A stretch of 32,294 nt of DNA, taken from assembly GCA_001805445.1 (NCBI GenBank), contig MHGF01000020.1, positions 1 through 32,294 on the forward strand. The letters are read 5' to 3'. Of this stretch, positions 12,401 to 24,400 are shown piece after piece. The stretch comes from Omnitrophica WOR_2 bacterium GWF2_43_52 (lineage in GTDB: Bacteria; Omnitrophota; Gorgyraeia; Gygaellales; UBA12090). Each line of letters starts with the position of its first letter. The first letter of the stretch is position 1. Both the position numbers and the translations under genes were made by a program. The notes below the pieces were generated by a model, which was given only the letters and a program-made list of their open reading frames with translations, was not told the DNA's origin and made no database searches.

Positions 12401-15400
12401 TTCTTGCCTTTTACCAGAAATTCATTCCGGCGTTTAATCAAAAGATAGAGGCCTCCATTGAGGCGCTGCGTTCAGGAAATACTACGCCAAAAGAGTATAT
12501 TAAGCGTATTATTAAGCCTGTTAAAATACTCGAAGATACTCATAAGGTGTTAGCCTGGTATTCGAGGTTAGGCCTTGGAAATGAAATCTCCAAAGAATGG
12601 TTTGTGCCAGCGCTGCAGTGGCTACGGTTTGGCTTAATTAGTATGTATTTTGAGGATATTGCTTTTCTTAAGAAAGAAGAGCGAAAGGTAAGGGCAAAGG
12701 CATATCCTTTGCTTTTTTCTTTAGCAGCTGTGAGCTTGACTCAAAATCACCATAAGGTCTGGATGCTTGATATTAACGCAATACAGGAAGCCTCGCAAAA
12801 GGAATTATCACGCAGGCTGGCTATGGAGTATCTGGTTTGTGCCTTTGATAAGGATTATACCTTAGCCGATAATTTGAAAGCCCTGGATAGTGAAATGCGG
12901 CAGTTACTAAATAAATTATTTGAAGTCAATCCGAGAACACATATTGCCGTGATTACCGGGGCAGGGATTGAGAGGACAGACCGTGATATAACAGATTTGT
13001 TGCAAGATTCAGCTAAGAAGAGGCTCTGGCGCTACGCGGACGGCGGAGGAAGCGGTTTTACCTCGGGGCAATTAATAAATGAGGCCCCCGCGTATTTTGT
13101 ACCGCTAAAAGCGGATGAGATCGCGAAACTCAGGCCATTAGTATATGAAACCTTGTCTTTGCGCCAATTCAAAATTGACATGGAAAGCGTGGAGATAGTT
13201 GAGAAACCGGCGATGTTTACTGTAAGAACCCCTGGTGTTTCAGATAGAAAACGCATACGGATAGCGCAAGAGTTAAGGCAGAGGCTTGATAAAAATGGAG
13301 TTAAGGGCTACAAGGTATTTGCTACTTCTGTGGCAGTGAATATCTCTAAAGCAGATAAAGCTGATGGCTTGCGGGATTTAGCAGGAAGAATTGCCGAAAT
13401 GTATGGATTGACAATTGAGGAAGTATTAAGGAAAACACTTGCCGTTGGCGATAGCCAAATTGACCTGCCTATGCTCAATGTAGCTGCCGAGTCAGGCGGG
13501 TTAGCTATTTTTGTAGGTAATTATATTGCCGGGCTTTCGCCAAAGGTATTTGTCTGTGACATCAAAGGCCCCGCGGGAACAAAGGATATACTGAAAAGAT
13601 ACATTGAAGGTATTGCACAACCCACAGGCAAGAATGATATATCGGTTAAAAATGACAGCTTGCCTTCTACAACCGCAGGCAGCCCTGTTATTAAAAATGA
13701 ACCTGTCCCCTTTTTCAAAGCTAGCGCTAGTTCGCCAAGCTATGGGAAAAAGAATGAAAAAAGAAGAAGAGAAATATTTGTATATGGAAAAGGCAAAAAG
13801 AAATCTTTTGGTTTACCCGAAGATGACGCCGCTTACTTCAGGAAATACCTTCACGAGATTTCGTTCTTAATGCGAACCCATGCTTTGAACATGGCAGGAG
13901 ATGTCCTTATGGAATTTGCCGAGCGAGTCAGTGCCTCTAAAAAAGCAAAAGCAACGATGTCTTTTATTAATCCGTTAATAATAAAGGTATTACTGTTGGC
14001 AAAGGCTTATATCGATAAGGGTAAGCTTGGGAACCAAGACGCTTGTTTAATAAAAGCTCAAGACTGGATAAATAAGGCAGAAGAGCTATATGAAATTCTT
14101 TTAAAAGATGAAACTGTGGACAGCGATTTGATCAATGGCATTGCCACCTTAAGAATATCATTGGTACTTGAGTTTACGGATACCGCCAACACAGATGCTC
14201 GAGCAATAGCCATAGGGCGGTTGGCACAGATGTTTAACCAATATCCGCATTCTATTAGATACGAGACGCTTGTCTTTTTAGAAAGAGCAATGAAGGGTAT
14301 GGAGGGAAGCTATGGCGTTGCTGACAAACAATCAGAATTACGCCGGCTGGCGAACATAAAAGCCATGATTCAGAAAATTAAGCTGCTGCTGGGAAAGGAA
14401 TTCCCCCCTCATTCAAATAAGGAATATGATGCGATTCAGGCAATTAACATAATAGTAAATATGGTCAATGTTAAAGAACAGTTAGACATTATTTACCTCA
14501 AAGAAAAAATGAATGACCAAGACCCCGCTGTAAAGCGGCAAGCTTTACTTACAATAATCAGAGAAATCTTTAGCGATGGCTATGAGCTATTAAGGCTTGA
14601 AGCCTTTGAGAGGTTATTGGCTTTTGTGCTGCCGGAATTATCCCAGAGCAAAGCAGTTCCTCTGTCTTTAGGTGAAATTGACCTGCATACCCATTCGGTA
14701 TATTCGGATGGAGATAAAACGTATGAGGAATATCTTCTCTCGGCCTTGGAGAGCGCGCAAATGGGCGTGTGTATTATTGGGCTTACCGACCACGATGATT
14801 ATTTTCCAAAGGGAGAGTTCTTCAAGGCATTAGCCATATTACAGCAGGCGGTGTATAGGCATAACCGGCAAGCGGTTAAACAGATTATCCTGCCTACCAT
14901 TATCCCGGGAATGGAAATTACGACTATTTTAGAAAATTATATTTTTCACCTTCTTGTTTTATTTCCTCCGAACTACAAGGAAATCCTTAAGAGGCACGAG
15001 GCTGTTGTGGAAAATTTCATCGCTAAATTGCAAGCATGGAAAGAGGCGAGGGAGGGCCGTTTTATAGAATTTCTGAAACGATTTAGAGAAAAATATTCGG
15101 ATAAGATAGTGTATCCATACTACCAGATTAGCGATGAAGAGATAGAGCGGCATCGGCGAATCAATCCCACATTCGTTTCTATAAGCCAAATAGTATGGGG
15201 AAAGCATAAAAATAAATTTATTGAGGAAGGTTTTAGGAGTTACGATGATTTAGATAAAAAGATACGTGATGAAATTCAGATGGCATTTACTGAGACCGAA
15301 AAGGCTGCAATAGCAACCGTTGATGAAGTAGTGCGATTTGTCAATTGTATCGGCGGGCAGATTATTATTCCGCATCCGCATGCCCTTAACGGCAAAAATA

Positions 15401-18400
15401 GCCCAGCCTTTACGGAGAAGCTTTTGCTTATTTTTGACCGGGCATATCGGGAGAATAAGTTGTTTAAGGGGGCTGTCCTTGGGGTTGAGCTTTATGGTAA
15501 TACCATACATAGCTTAAGGGAAATCAGAGCGGATTTACTTGCCATGATACAACGGCTAAACCAGCACGTAAGATTATATCAGGAAATGCCGTTGTTGGCA
15601 GTCCCCGGGTCCGACGCTCATTATACTCCTATGGGCCTCTCAAAAGGCGCGCTGTATCCTGAGGATAGCAATTACACTCGGAAGCTTCAAAAAAGGATGG
15701 GTATTATTTTAGAAGATGGTTTTGGCAAAGCGAATAAGAGCGGCACTGTGGCCCCTGAAAATTTTTCTGTTTTTACCAGTAGTTCGCTCGAGGAAGAGAA
15801 GGGATTTGGACATAGAATCGTGAAGCATTGTTTTGGCAGAGGCTCTTGGGGCGATAGCCGCAAAAGCGGAATGGATTATAGTTATGAAGCGGTGGAAGCA
15901 TCGTTTTTACCTATTATTGAGCGGATAAAGCGTTATTTCCCGCAATTCATTGGCGTGCGGTTATTGGAAATTGGCTGCGGAACAGGTAATCTTCTAAAAT
16001 ATCTGGAAAGCCGCGGGATGCATATTCGCGGTATTGATAACGACGCAAATACAGTTGCTGTCGCCAGGCAAAAAGTAAAAAAAGTATTTTTTCTCGAAAA
16101 AATATCAGGAATTAGAAAAGCCTTGCGCGGAGAGGTGTTTGATGTCATTATCAGCAGTTTCTTGCTTCAGAAACCAACACTGACTGATACCGAAATAGGT
16201 GACGTCGTCAGGTATACCAATGCCTTGTTAAGAGAAGGAGGCGTGCATATTCATGCGGCAGCCCATAAGATGCCTCTTAAACACTTTCGTTCGCAGGGAA
16301 TTACCCTCGTAACGGATATATCTGGCAAATCCCAGATTTATCTTTATTATCATCTTGTCGTTGGCACGAAACATTCTAAGAAGATTTTTTCATCAGTGAT
16401 AGTTCAGGAGGCACAAAATTCTGATATGGCTTTAGAAATGAGCGAGAATAGCAGCCTGCCTGCCAGCGATGCAGGCAGCCCTCTTGAAGAAAATGAACCC
16501 GTCCCCTTTTCTTCGGCTATGCCGATAGCGGAAGCCGCAAAGAATAATTTTACTCCAGAGATTGATCGTGATATCCGCGGTATAGAAATTAAAAAGGCTT
16601 TTCGCCTTTTGCCAGGCAATAAAAAAGAAGAAGTAAGCCTTGATTCCATAATAGTCAATAAAGACGCGGCATTAGGCAATATTCTCTGGGGATGTATTAA
16701 TATTATGTCGCGATTAAACGCCCATTCATTAAAATATATCATCAATAATTTGAATACCATCGTTATAGATAGAATCAGAGGGATGTTTGTGTGGTGGCTA
16801 AAGCGCCTGCTGGATACCCGGGATTTATTCCTAGTGGTAAAGGCATCGGAAGGGGAGCGTAAAGGAGGTTCAGTGGTCGTGCGGCCTACGCTTCCCCACG
16901 GAGTAAGGCTCGGATTTGGCGAAAGGCGCATAGATATGGTTTTAAACCCCTTAGAAATGGAAGAGGGCATCTGTGATTCCTCTAAGAACTTGACGCGCGC
17001 GTCTTTCATGCTTATGCCGGTAAAAAAAGGGAAGGAGCATGCTATTCCCTTCTTGAGCGATGATTATTTCTGGGGGATACAAGTGGGTAAAAAATATAAG
17101 AAAATAGATTTAGATATGATTTTTGAGAAATCTTTTGACAAGGGTAAGGGGTGTCTTGATATTAAACTTATGGTGAAACTTATTCGTCAGGAGTTTAAGC
17201 AGAAATACAATAAAGAGCCTGGTGAAATTAAGATAGAGATGCTTGCGAGAAAGAGGCTTCAGGGTTTATTTGAGGCGTTGTGCGCAGAAGGTTTTTATAT
17301 AAAAGACAAAGATTTCGAACGTGCCTTAGAAAATACAAGAAAAAGCCCCGGACGGCATGAAAATGGCAGCTTTATCTTAAAACAAAATGACGACTGGTCA
17401 GGAAGAATAGAGCAGTCTTTAGGAGATGGCGCTGACATAAGCATTGGCTCGGGAGGGGCGTCAGAGGCGCTGAATAAGGCTTTTATCGTGAGAAAATACG
17501 GCGGTAAGTTTAGAGGCATCCTTGTGGCTACAGAATACCTTGCGCAAGGTGAAGCGATACATTATTTTGAGCATGTCTGGAACTTTTCTCCCAGAGAACT
17601 GGCCAACTTTAAAAGGTTTAAAAGAAACCCCTATCAGGTTTTTAACGAAAAGAGCCTCATAAGAGGCAATACTGAGGAAGGCGTTCTGGTAATCGGCCTT
17701 ATACGTGATGACCCTTACGTAGGAGGCGGAATTAAAGGGGTTAGTATAGATGAGAATACAGGTATCGTTACTTTAAATTTATTATGGCTTGGCCCAGGCA
17801 GAGATATCCTGAATTTCGAGGTAGAGCTTATAACTAGTATCCCTGCTTACAAAAAAGAGTTTGAAGCGGCAAAAAGCGAAACGGACACAATAGAGCCACT
17901 TTATACCTTAGCCTTTGCCTACGCTGAATTTGGCCTTTGGGATAAGGCAAGGAAAGCAATAAAGCAGGTGCTAACATTATCTGAAAAATATGAAACGGGG
18001 CTAAAACAGGCGGAAAGAAAGATTGCCAGTAAATATATCTTCGGGAATGAACAGTTTGGCTTAGGCAATCCTGATAAAGCTAATCAGGCCGCGATTAACC
18101 TATTTAAACAGGCTAATGAAATTGTAGAGCAAAACTCAATAGATGATGTTTTTCGCATCAAGCGTATGCTGCGCAGGATTTATCTTGACCACATGTATCG
18201 GATTATAAAAGAAGCGGAGGCAAATTTAAAGAGGGGCAGGGAAGGCAGGAATGAGGCAAGGAAATTGTATGGAGCAGCACTTGAGTTATGGCAAAAGGTA
18301 TTCGCATACGGCGGCTATGAAATAGGGCTTATGGAGGCCTGGAATGAGCTTAAGCTATGGGAAGTAAAGGCGCGCTATGAAGAAACTATGCGGCAGGCGT

Positions 18401-21400
18401 GGTTCAGGGAAGAAAAGGAAGCAAGCCTTGCGCAGAAGTTGAAAGCGGCGTACGAAGCATTGATGGCCTTTAGGGATACTGAATTGGTCAAGGCCTATGA
18501 ACAACGGCAGCAAGCGCATGGGGGAGATATTTTCTCATGCGTGGCGCTGGCTGCCGTTTTAAAAGATTTATCTCCTTCAAGGCGTAGAGGAGCAATAGAG
18601 GCATATATGCAATTGCGGGATATGATTAATGATAAGCATACGGATGCCGCGGGGCTTTTAACAAGATATGAAAAATACGGATTAAGCCGAAATTTAGCAG
18701 AGGCGATTATCGGCAAGCGGGATACAATGGATACTCAAAAGATAAAGTCGGTTATTGAACTTTTTGAGATACCTGAACCAAAAGACACTGAGCGCATCAC
18801 GGATTTCTTAAGCAGGCTGATTCCCACGCGTAAAATCCTGGAGGAGAAAAAAGATATTTTGTATCTGTTAGAGCGGGATGAATTGTTCCCTCAGACTGAA
18901 ACGCAGGAACAGCTTTTGTATATTAGGGTAGAAGAGGCAATGAAGCTGGCAGTAAGCAAAAAAGACTTAGAGGTTGAAAAGCTTTGGGTAGAAATCCAGA
19001 AAATCTATCGCTTTCTTGCCGAGGTAAAAAAATATAATGCCAAAAAACTTCTGGCAATGGGCCATCCTGAAGGGGCAAAGGGTGAATATATAAAGGCATT
19101 AGGATATTCCAATGCTATGATTGACAGGTTTGAAGGGATAGCTCCGTACAATTCTCAACTTGATATCATTGATACGTATAAGGAAATGGCTGAAAAGTTT
19201 CATGCCATCGAATTTTGCGAAGAGGGTATAAAAGCGTGCGAGGTTTTAATCAACGATGCAGAGGCAAAGAAAAGGTTTAGGCAGGTGGTAGAGCATGGTG
19301 GCCATAAAAAGGTTGCCGAAGATAAAAAGCGCGCTCTCCTAGCATTATGGAAATCTTTGGCTGTGAATAGCCGCGGGAAAGAAGGGGCAGCAATGAGCTC
19401 GCCTTATCCATCAAAAAATACCGGATCAAGCCCCATAAATAACCCTATGCAAGGAAAAAGTAAACGGGTAGCTATTAGTGAGGAATCATTTTATAAGTAT
19501 ACCTTTAGCCCTGTGATGGATAATACCGTTGATATAACCTCAGTCGCGCGTAATTTAGCCCGGATTAAGCAAGAGTTAAGCAGGCAGGGCTATGGTAATA
19601 TCCATGCGCCTAATGTTATTAAAGGTTTACGAAACCTTCCCGGCATAGATGAAAAGTGGCTGGCGGTTAAGGTGAAGATTGAGCACCATACCGAAGGGCT
19701 CTTTGAGTATCAGATAGACAAGCCGGATTATGAATCGCTCTTTAGCGTCTATCAAATTTTCTATCCGGTTGATGAGATACGGTGGAGCATTGAGGATAAA
19801 ATTCTCGATTTATTAACCCATCGCCTTGATTATCATACGCCAACCTTTGATCAGATTAAGATTCTTAATAAGCTCTTTTTTGAATATTTAAACGCGGCAA
19901 TGGTTGAGGAGCTTTTGCCTTACGTGAGGATATACAGAAACGGGGAATCGCTCAAAGATTTTGAGATTGATTTAGGCAATCTCCAGATTCTCACCAAGAA
20001 TACCTTTGTTACGGATAATGAGGGTAAAGAGAAAGCGGAATATTTTGAGGCACAGCATACAAAGCTTCAGGAACTGCTCTTTGGGCTGTTGAAGCAAAAA
20101 GATAAGAATCCCACCGTAAGGATAAACGCGGTAATCGTCATACTGCGGCTAGTGCTGATAGAAGAGGAGTGCCAGGAAGCTTTCAAGCAGCTCCTGAGTG
20201 TATATCCTGATAAAGGCGCGATTATGCAAATTCTTAGGTATTTTGCCAGGGAATACCCCAATAAAACGTTTCTCACCGGAGATGCCAAACAACGCTTTTT
20301 GCGTAACATTATTTGGGCCGTGAATTATCTGGGCATTGATAACGGCAAGCCAAAAGGCAGTTCAGCGGTTAACAGGGTAGAGTATATAAAGGAAAGTACC
20401 GATAGTAGAGTGGCTGCTCATAAAAAAGATAGCCGGCAGAGCAGCCCTGTGAATGAAGTTGCCAATGAGCAGTTATTAGAAATCCTTCCCGATTACGCGA
20501 AAAGATTGGTGAACGAACTGCGTGCGAGATTCAATAGCATTGAGCCCTCTTTATACGCGGCATTTCGCGCTGATGAGGAGCATGGGCTATTGCATGGATT
20601 AGAAACAGTTAAAAAATCATTGGAAATTGCCGAAAAGGAATATATTTATGCTGAAACCGGCCCTGATTTTTATGTTATTATTGCCAGCGGCCTGCTTCAC
20701 GACGCGGATACCCGCAACCGCCCCACACACCATAGTGATTCAGCGAAATTGGCAGTGAAAATACTAAAAGCAATAGGTTGGTATAGATGGAGGATAGCGC
20801 AGGTTGCCGGCGCGATATACGCTCATCGGGGAATAAGCGCGTATGAGGGCCTAAGGCGGGCAACCCCAAAATCTATCGAGGCCAAGATTATCCATGACGC
20901 GGATACGCTTTTGGCGGTTGAAAATTTTGAGCGTATTGCTGAGTACGGAAGAGGCAAAAGAGAATTTTATAATCAACAGTTGGATATCACAAAGAGGTTG
21001 GCACATCTAAAAGGATGTATTAAAGAAGGCTTCAATGAAGTGGACAGCATAAGTTATTTAACGCATCATCTCATTCATTCCACAAGCCCCGATACCTATT
21101 ATACTCATACCGTAAAGGCTATGGTAAGTAAGGGCGAGCTTTTCTTAAAGGCGAAAAATGAGCTTAAGCGGCTTATTGAATCGGAAAGCATCCCGATTGA
21201 CGATAAGAAAAGTATTTGGGATATGATTAAACAATTAACCTTTATGTATCATAGCGAGAATATGCAAAAGGTAGAGGCAGAAGAATGGCTGGATGATGAG
21301 ACAGTATGGGTGAGTTATTATGCTATAAGTAATGTTCTCTGCAAGGGTGGGATGATTGTTAGTTCAGCGATAGCCTTTCAGTTAATTGAGAAAGCAGTGG

Positions 21401-24400
21401 CATGTGGGAAAATGATTATGCTTACTGCCTATGACGCCAAAACCGCCCGGGCGCTTGAAGAGGCTGGAATACACTGGATTCTGGTGGGTGATTCGGTGGC
21501 AATGGTGGTGCATGGTTTTGATACTACCCGCTTTGCCACAATGGAGATGATGGAGCGGCATGTGCGGCAGGTGAGAGAGGGCGTAAGAAATAAGGATACT
21601 ATAGTTATCGGCGATATGACCTGGCTGTCGTATGAGACGGAAGAAGAAGCGGTAGAAAATGCCCGGAGGCTGATACGCGCGGGGGCAACCGTCGTAAAGG
21701 TGGAAGGTGGCAGAGAAAAGGCGCATATAGTGCGGGCTATTGTCAACGCGGGTATCGCGGTAATGGGGCATTTAGGCTATACGCCGCAGACCGGAAAGTT
21801 GAGAGTATATGGAAAGAATGAAAAAGAACAACAAAGGCTGTTTAATGATGCCTTAAGCTTACAAGCGGCAGGGGCATTTGCCATTGTCTTAGAAATGGTC
21901 TATAGCGAAGTGGCAAAGGCGCTTACCGAGATGCTGGAGGTGCCAACTGTCGGCATTGGCGCAGGCAAGGATACAAGAGGCCAGGTATTAGTTATCAATG
22001 ATATTTTAGGAATCTCAAAATTCATCTCAGGCAAAAAGCCGCGTTTTGTCAAGAAATTTATTGAAAAAGGAGAAAACCACTCTAATCCAGAAGTTATTAC
22101 AGCAGTTGCCAGAAGATATAAGGAAGCGGTAATAAGCGGAGAATATCCTGCCCTGGATAATTATTTCAGCCTTGCCGTAAGGAAGAATCTAAGTTCTCCT
22201 GTAGAAAAAACTTCCTGCAGCCCGGTATTTTCTTCCGATGAAATGGAGTATTGCTACAATATTAGTGTTGGGTTGGATGAGCAGGTGAAGAAGGAAGAAG
22301 ATATGCTTAAGGCAAAGAGCCTGCGGCAGGAAGCAATCAAGGCCTATAAAATAATCCTTAAAGCGCTTAAATCACAGCCAACAAGCCAGCTCTATATACA
22401 AGCGCTTATCAATACAGCTGTTGATTATTTCTATCTTGGGAAATATACGATAGCCATCCGTATGGCTGAAAAGGCGCTAACGCACGCGAAAAAGGTTTCT
22501 AAAGGAGATAGAGCTATCCTATTAATCTTAGCAGGCTTTTATCAGGACCGGTTAGCAGAAAAACAGGGGACAAGGGCGGATATAGAAAAAATAAAAGGAT
22601 ATGTGAAAGACGCCTTAAAGTTTGCTCCTTCACCACAGGAAAAAGTGCAATGCTATTATATTTTAGGCAATAGCGCTTATTACGATGGCGATTTTCCTCT
22701 TGCCAAGAAATATATTAAGGAAGCTTTGGCGATAGATAGGTCTTATATCTTCGCGCTTTTCCTGCACTGCAGGCTGTTGTTAGAGGAAGGAAATAAGGAA
22801 GAGGCAAGGAAAATCTTGGATGGCTTAAAAGGCCTGATTGCCAGGTACCAGGGGATATCTTCAGACAGGAAAAAATTGGAGAACAATTTTTATTTATTAG
22901 AAGGTAAGTTTTCAGTATTAAATAGAGATTCTCAGGAAGCGCTTAAGGTGCTAAGCGAAGGGATAGAAGCGATAGGTTCTCCTAAAGATAGCGATGATAC
23001 ATCAGTGTTAGCTGAAATGCGCTATGAAAGAGGATTGGTGAGGGCGTCTTTTCAGGATGTGCGGCAGGCAAGAGAGGATTTTGAAAAAGCTATAGAGTTG
23101 TATCTTGGTAAAGAGGCTAGCCAGGCAATGCTCTCAGGCGGCGCGCTCCCCGATTCGGTGAAATGGTATATTGAAAATCGGATGTTTGCACCTGATAGTT
23201 CGCTTCTTATGAGCGCGTTTATGCGTTTATCAAATAGTGAGTATTTGGACAATAAGTGTAGAGAGGCGCGAGGGCTGCTTGAGAGCGCTTGGTTTTTGTC
23301 TGTCAATGACGGCCAAAGGTTTGAAATATTATGGCAATCAATAACCATGGCCCAACAGTCAGGGAATAAAGCTGAGCTTAATCAGTTTATCAGTAACGTA
23401 GAGTCTTTAAAATTAACGGATGAGCAGAAAAAGCAGGTTGAAAGGTTAAAAATAAGTTTAGAAGGATTGCCCGATTTACTCAAGAAAATAATTGAGCTCA
23501 TTGATGCCCTCAAGAAAGCAGCCGGGAGCATAAAAAAGCCGCTTAAGGTAAGTTTTGTGGAAGCAGTTAATGTTATAGAGCAAAACGTTGGCAATTATTC
23601 TAAGGAGGAATTGCCGCGAATAAAAGATGCCTTCAAGGAACTCGCGCAGGGTGAGCCTCATAATGAAGCCTTGCGTAATAAGATGAAAAAGTATGTAGAT
23701 AAAGATATGGTAGTGCGGATAGATTCCCTTATGAGCAGGATTTTAGAAAAAGTTGGCATGGAAGAAAAACAGCCGGACGCAAAGCAAGAAGCGTCTGTTA
23801 GGCTCGGCAAGCAAGCAAAAGAAGAAGGGAAGCCGCCTCAGATTGTTCAGCCAGAAGCTGTTGCTGCTACGCAAAAGATGCCGGAAATGTCCCTGCCTGT
23901 GGAGAGTAAAGCCTCCATAGAAACAGTAAAACCGCAGGAAACCGATGTCAGGGCGCATAAGGAAAACCTCTTGAAGGAATTAGTAAGAAAAGGTGTGCTA
24001 AGAGAAGAAAATACGCCAGAAGCTGAGGCGGCGAGGGATTTAATTAACCTCTATGCCAAAAAGGGAATGCTCAATGAGATAGTAGAAGGATATTGGTCCT
24101 TGCTTGCTATAGTGGAGCAGCCAAACCAAGTATGCAATTTTATGCTCAAAGGGAAGCTTTACCGCTTTAAGAATGTGCGGATGATGATAGAGGGAAATCT
24201 GCCACGCATGGGAGTTAGCTGCTATAGCAACGGTAAATATGAAAAGCGGCGGATGCCTTTAGACGAGCTTTATAAAAAAGCGCGGCATACTTTTAAATTC
24301 GGAAATCTATTTTTGGGTAAGCCCATGGATAAAAACCGCCATGGAGAGCTGCACTCGCATTATTGGATGCGTGAAGGCGGGGGGGACGAAATTTTTATCA

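Noticed and set aside
16404..17009. 201-residue open frame on the minus strand
   Set aside because: Covers repeat copy 2 and the unknown segment opposite the coding frame. Its GTGSF and GLPAS parts come only from the reverse of the 66-bp repeat, as also seen at 13521-13718.
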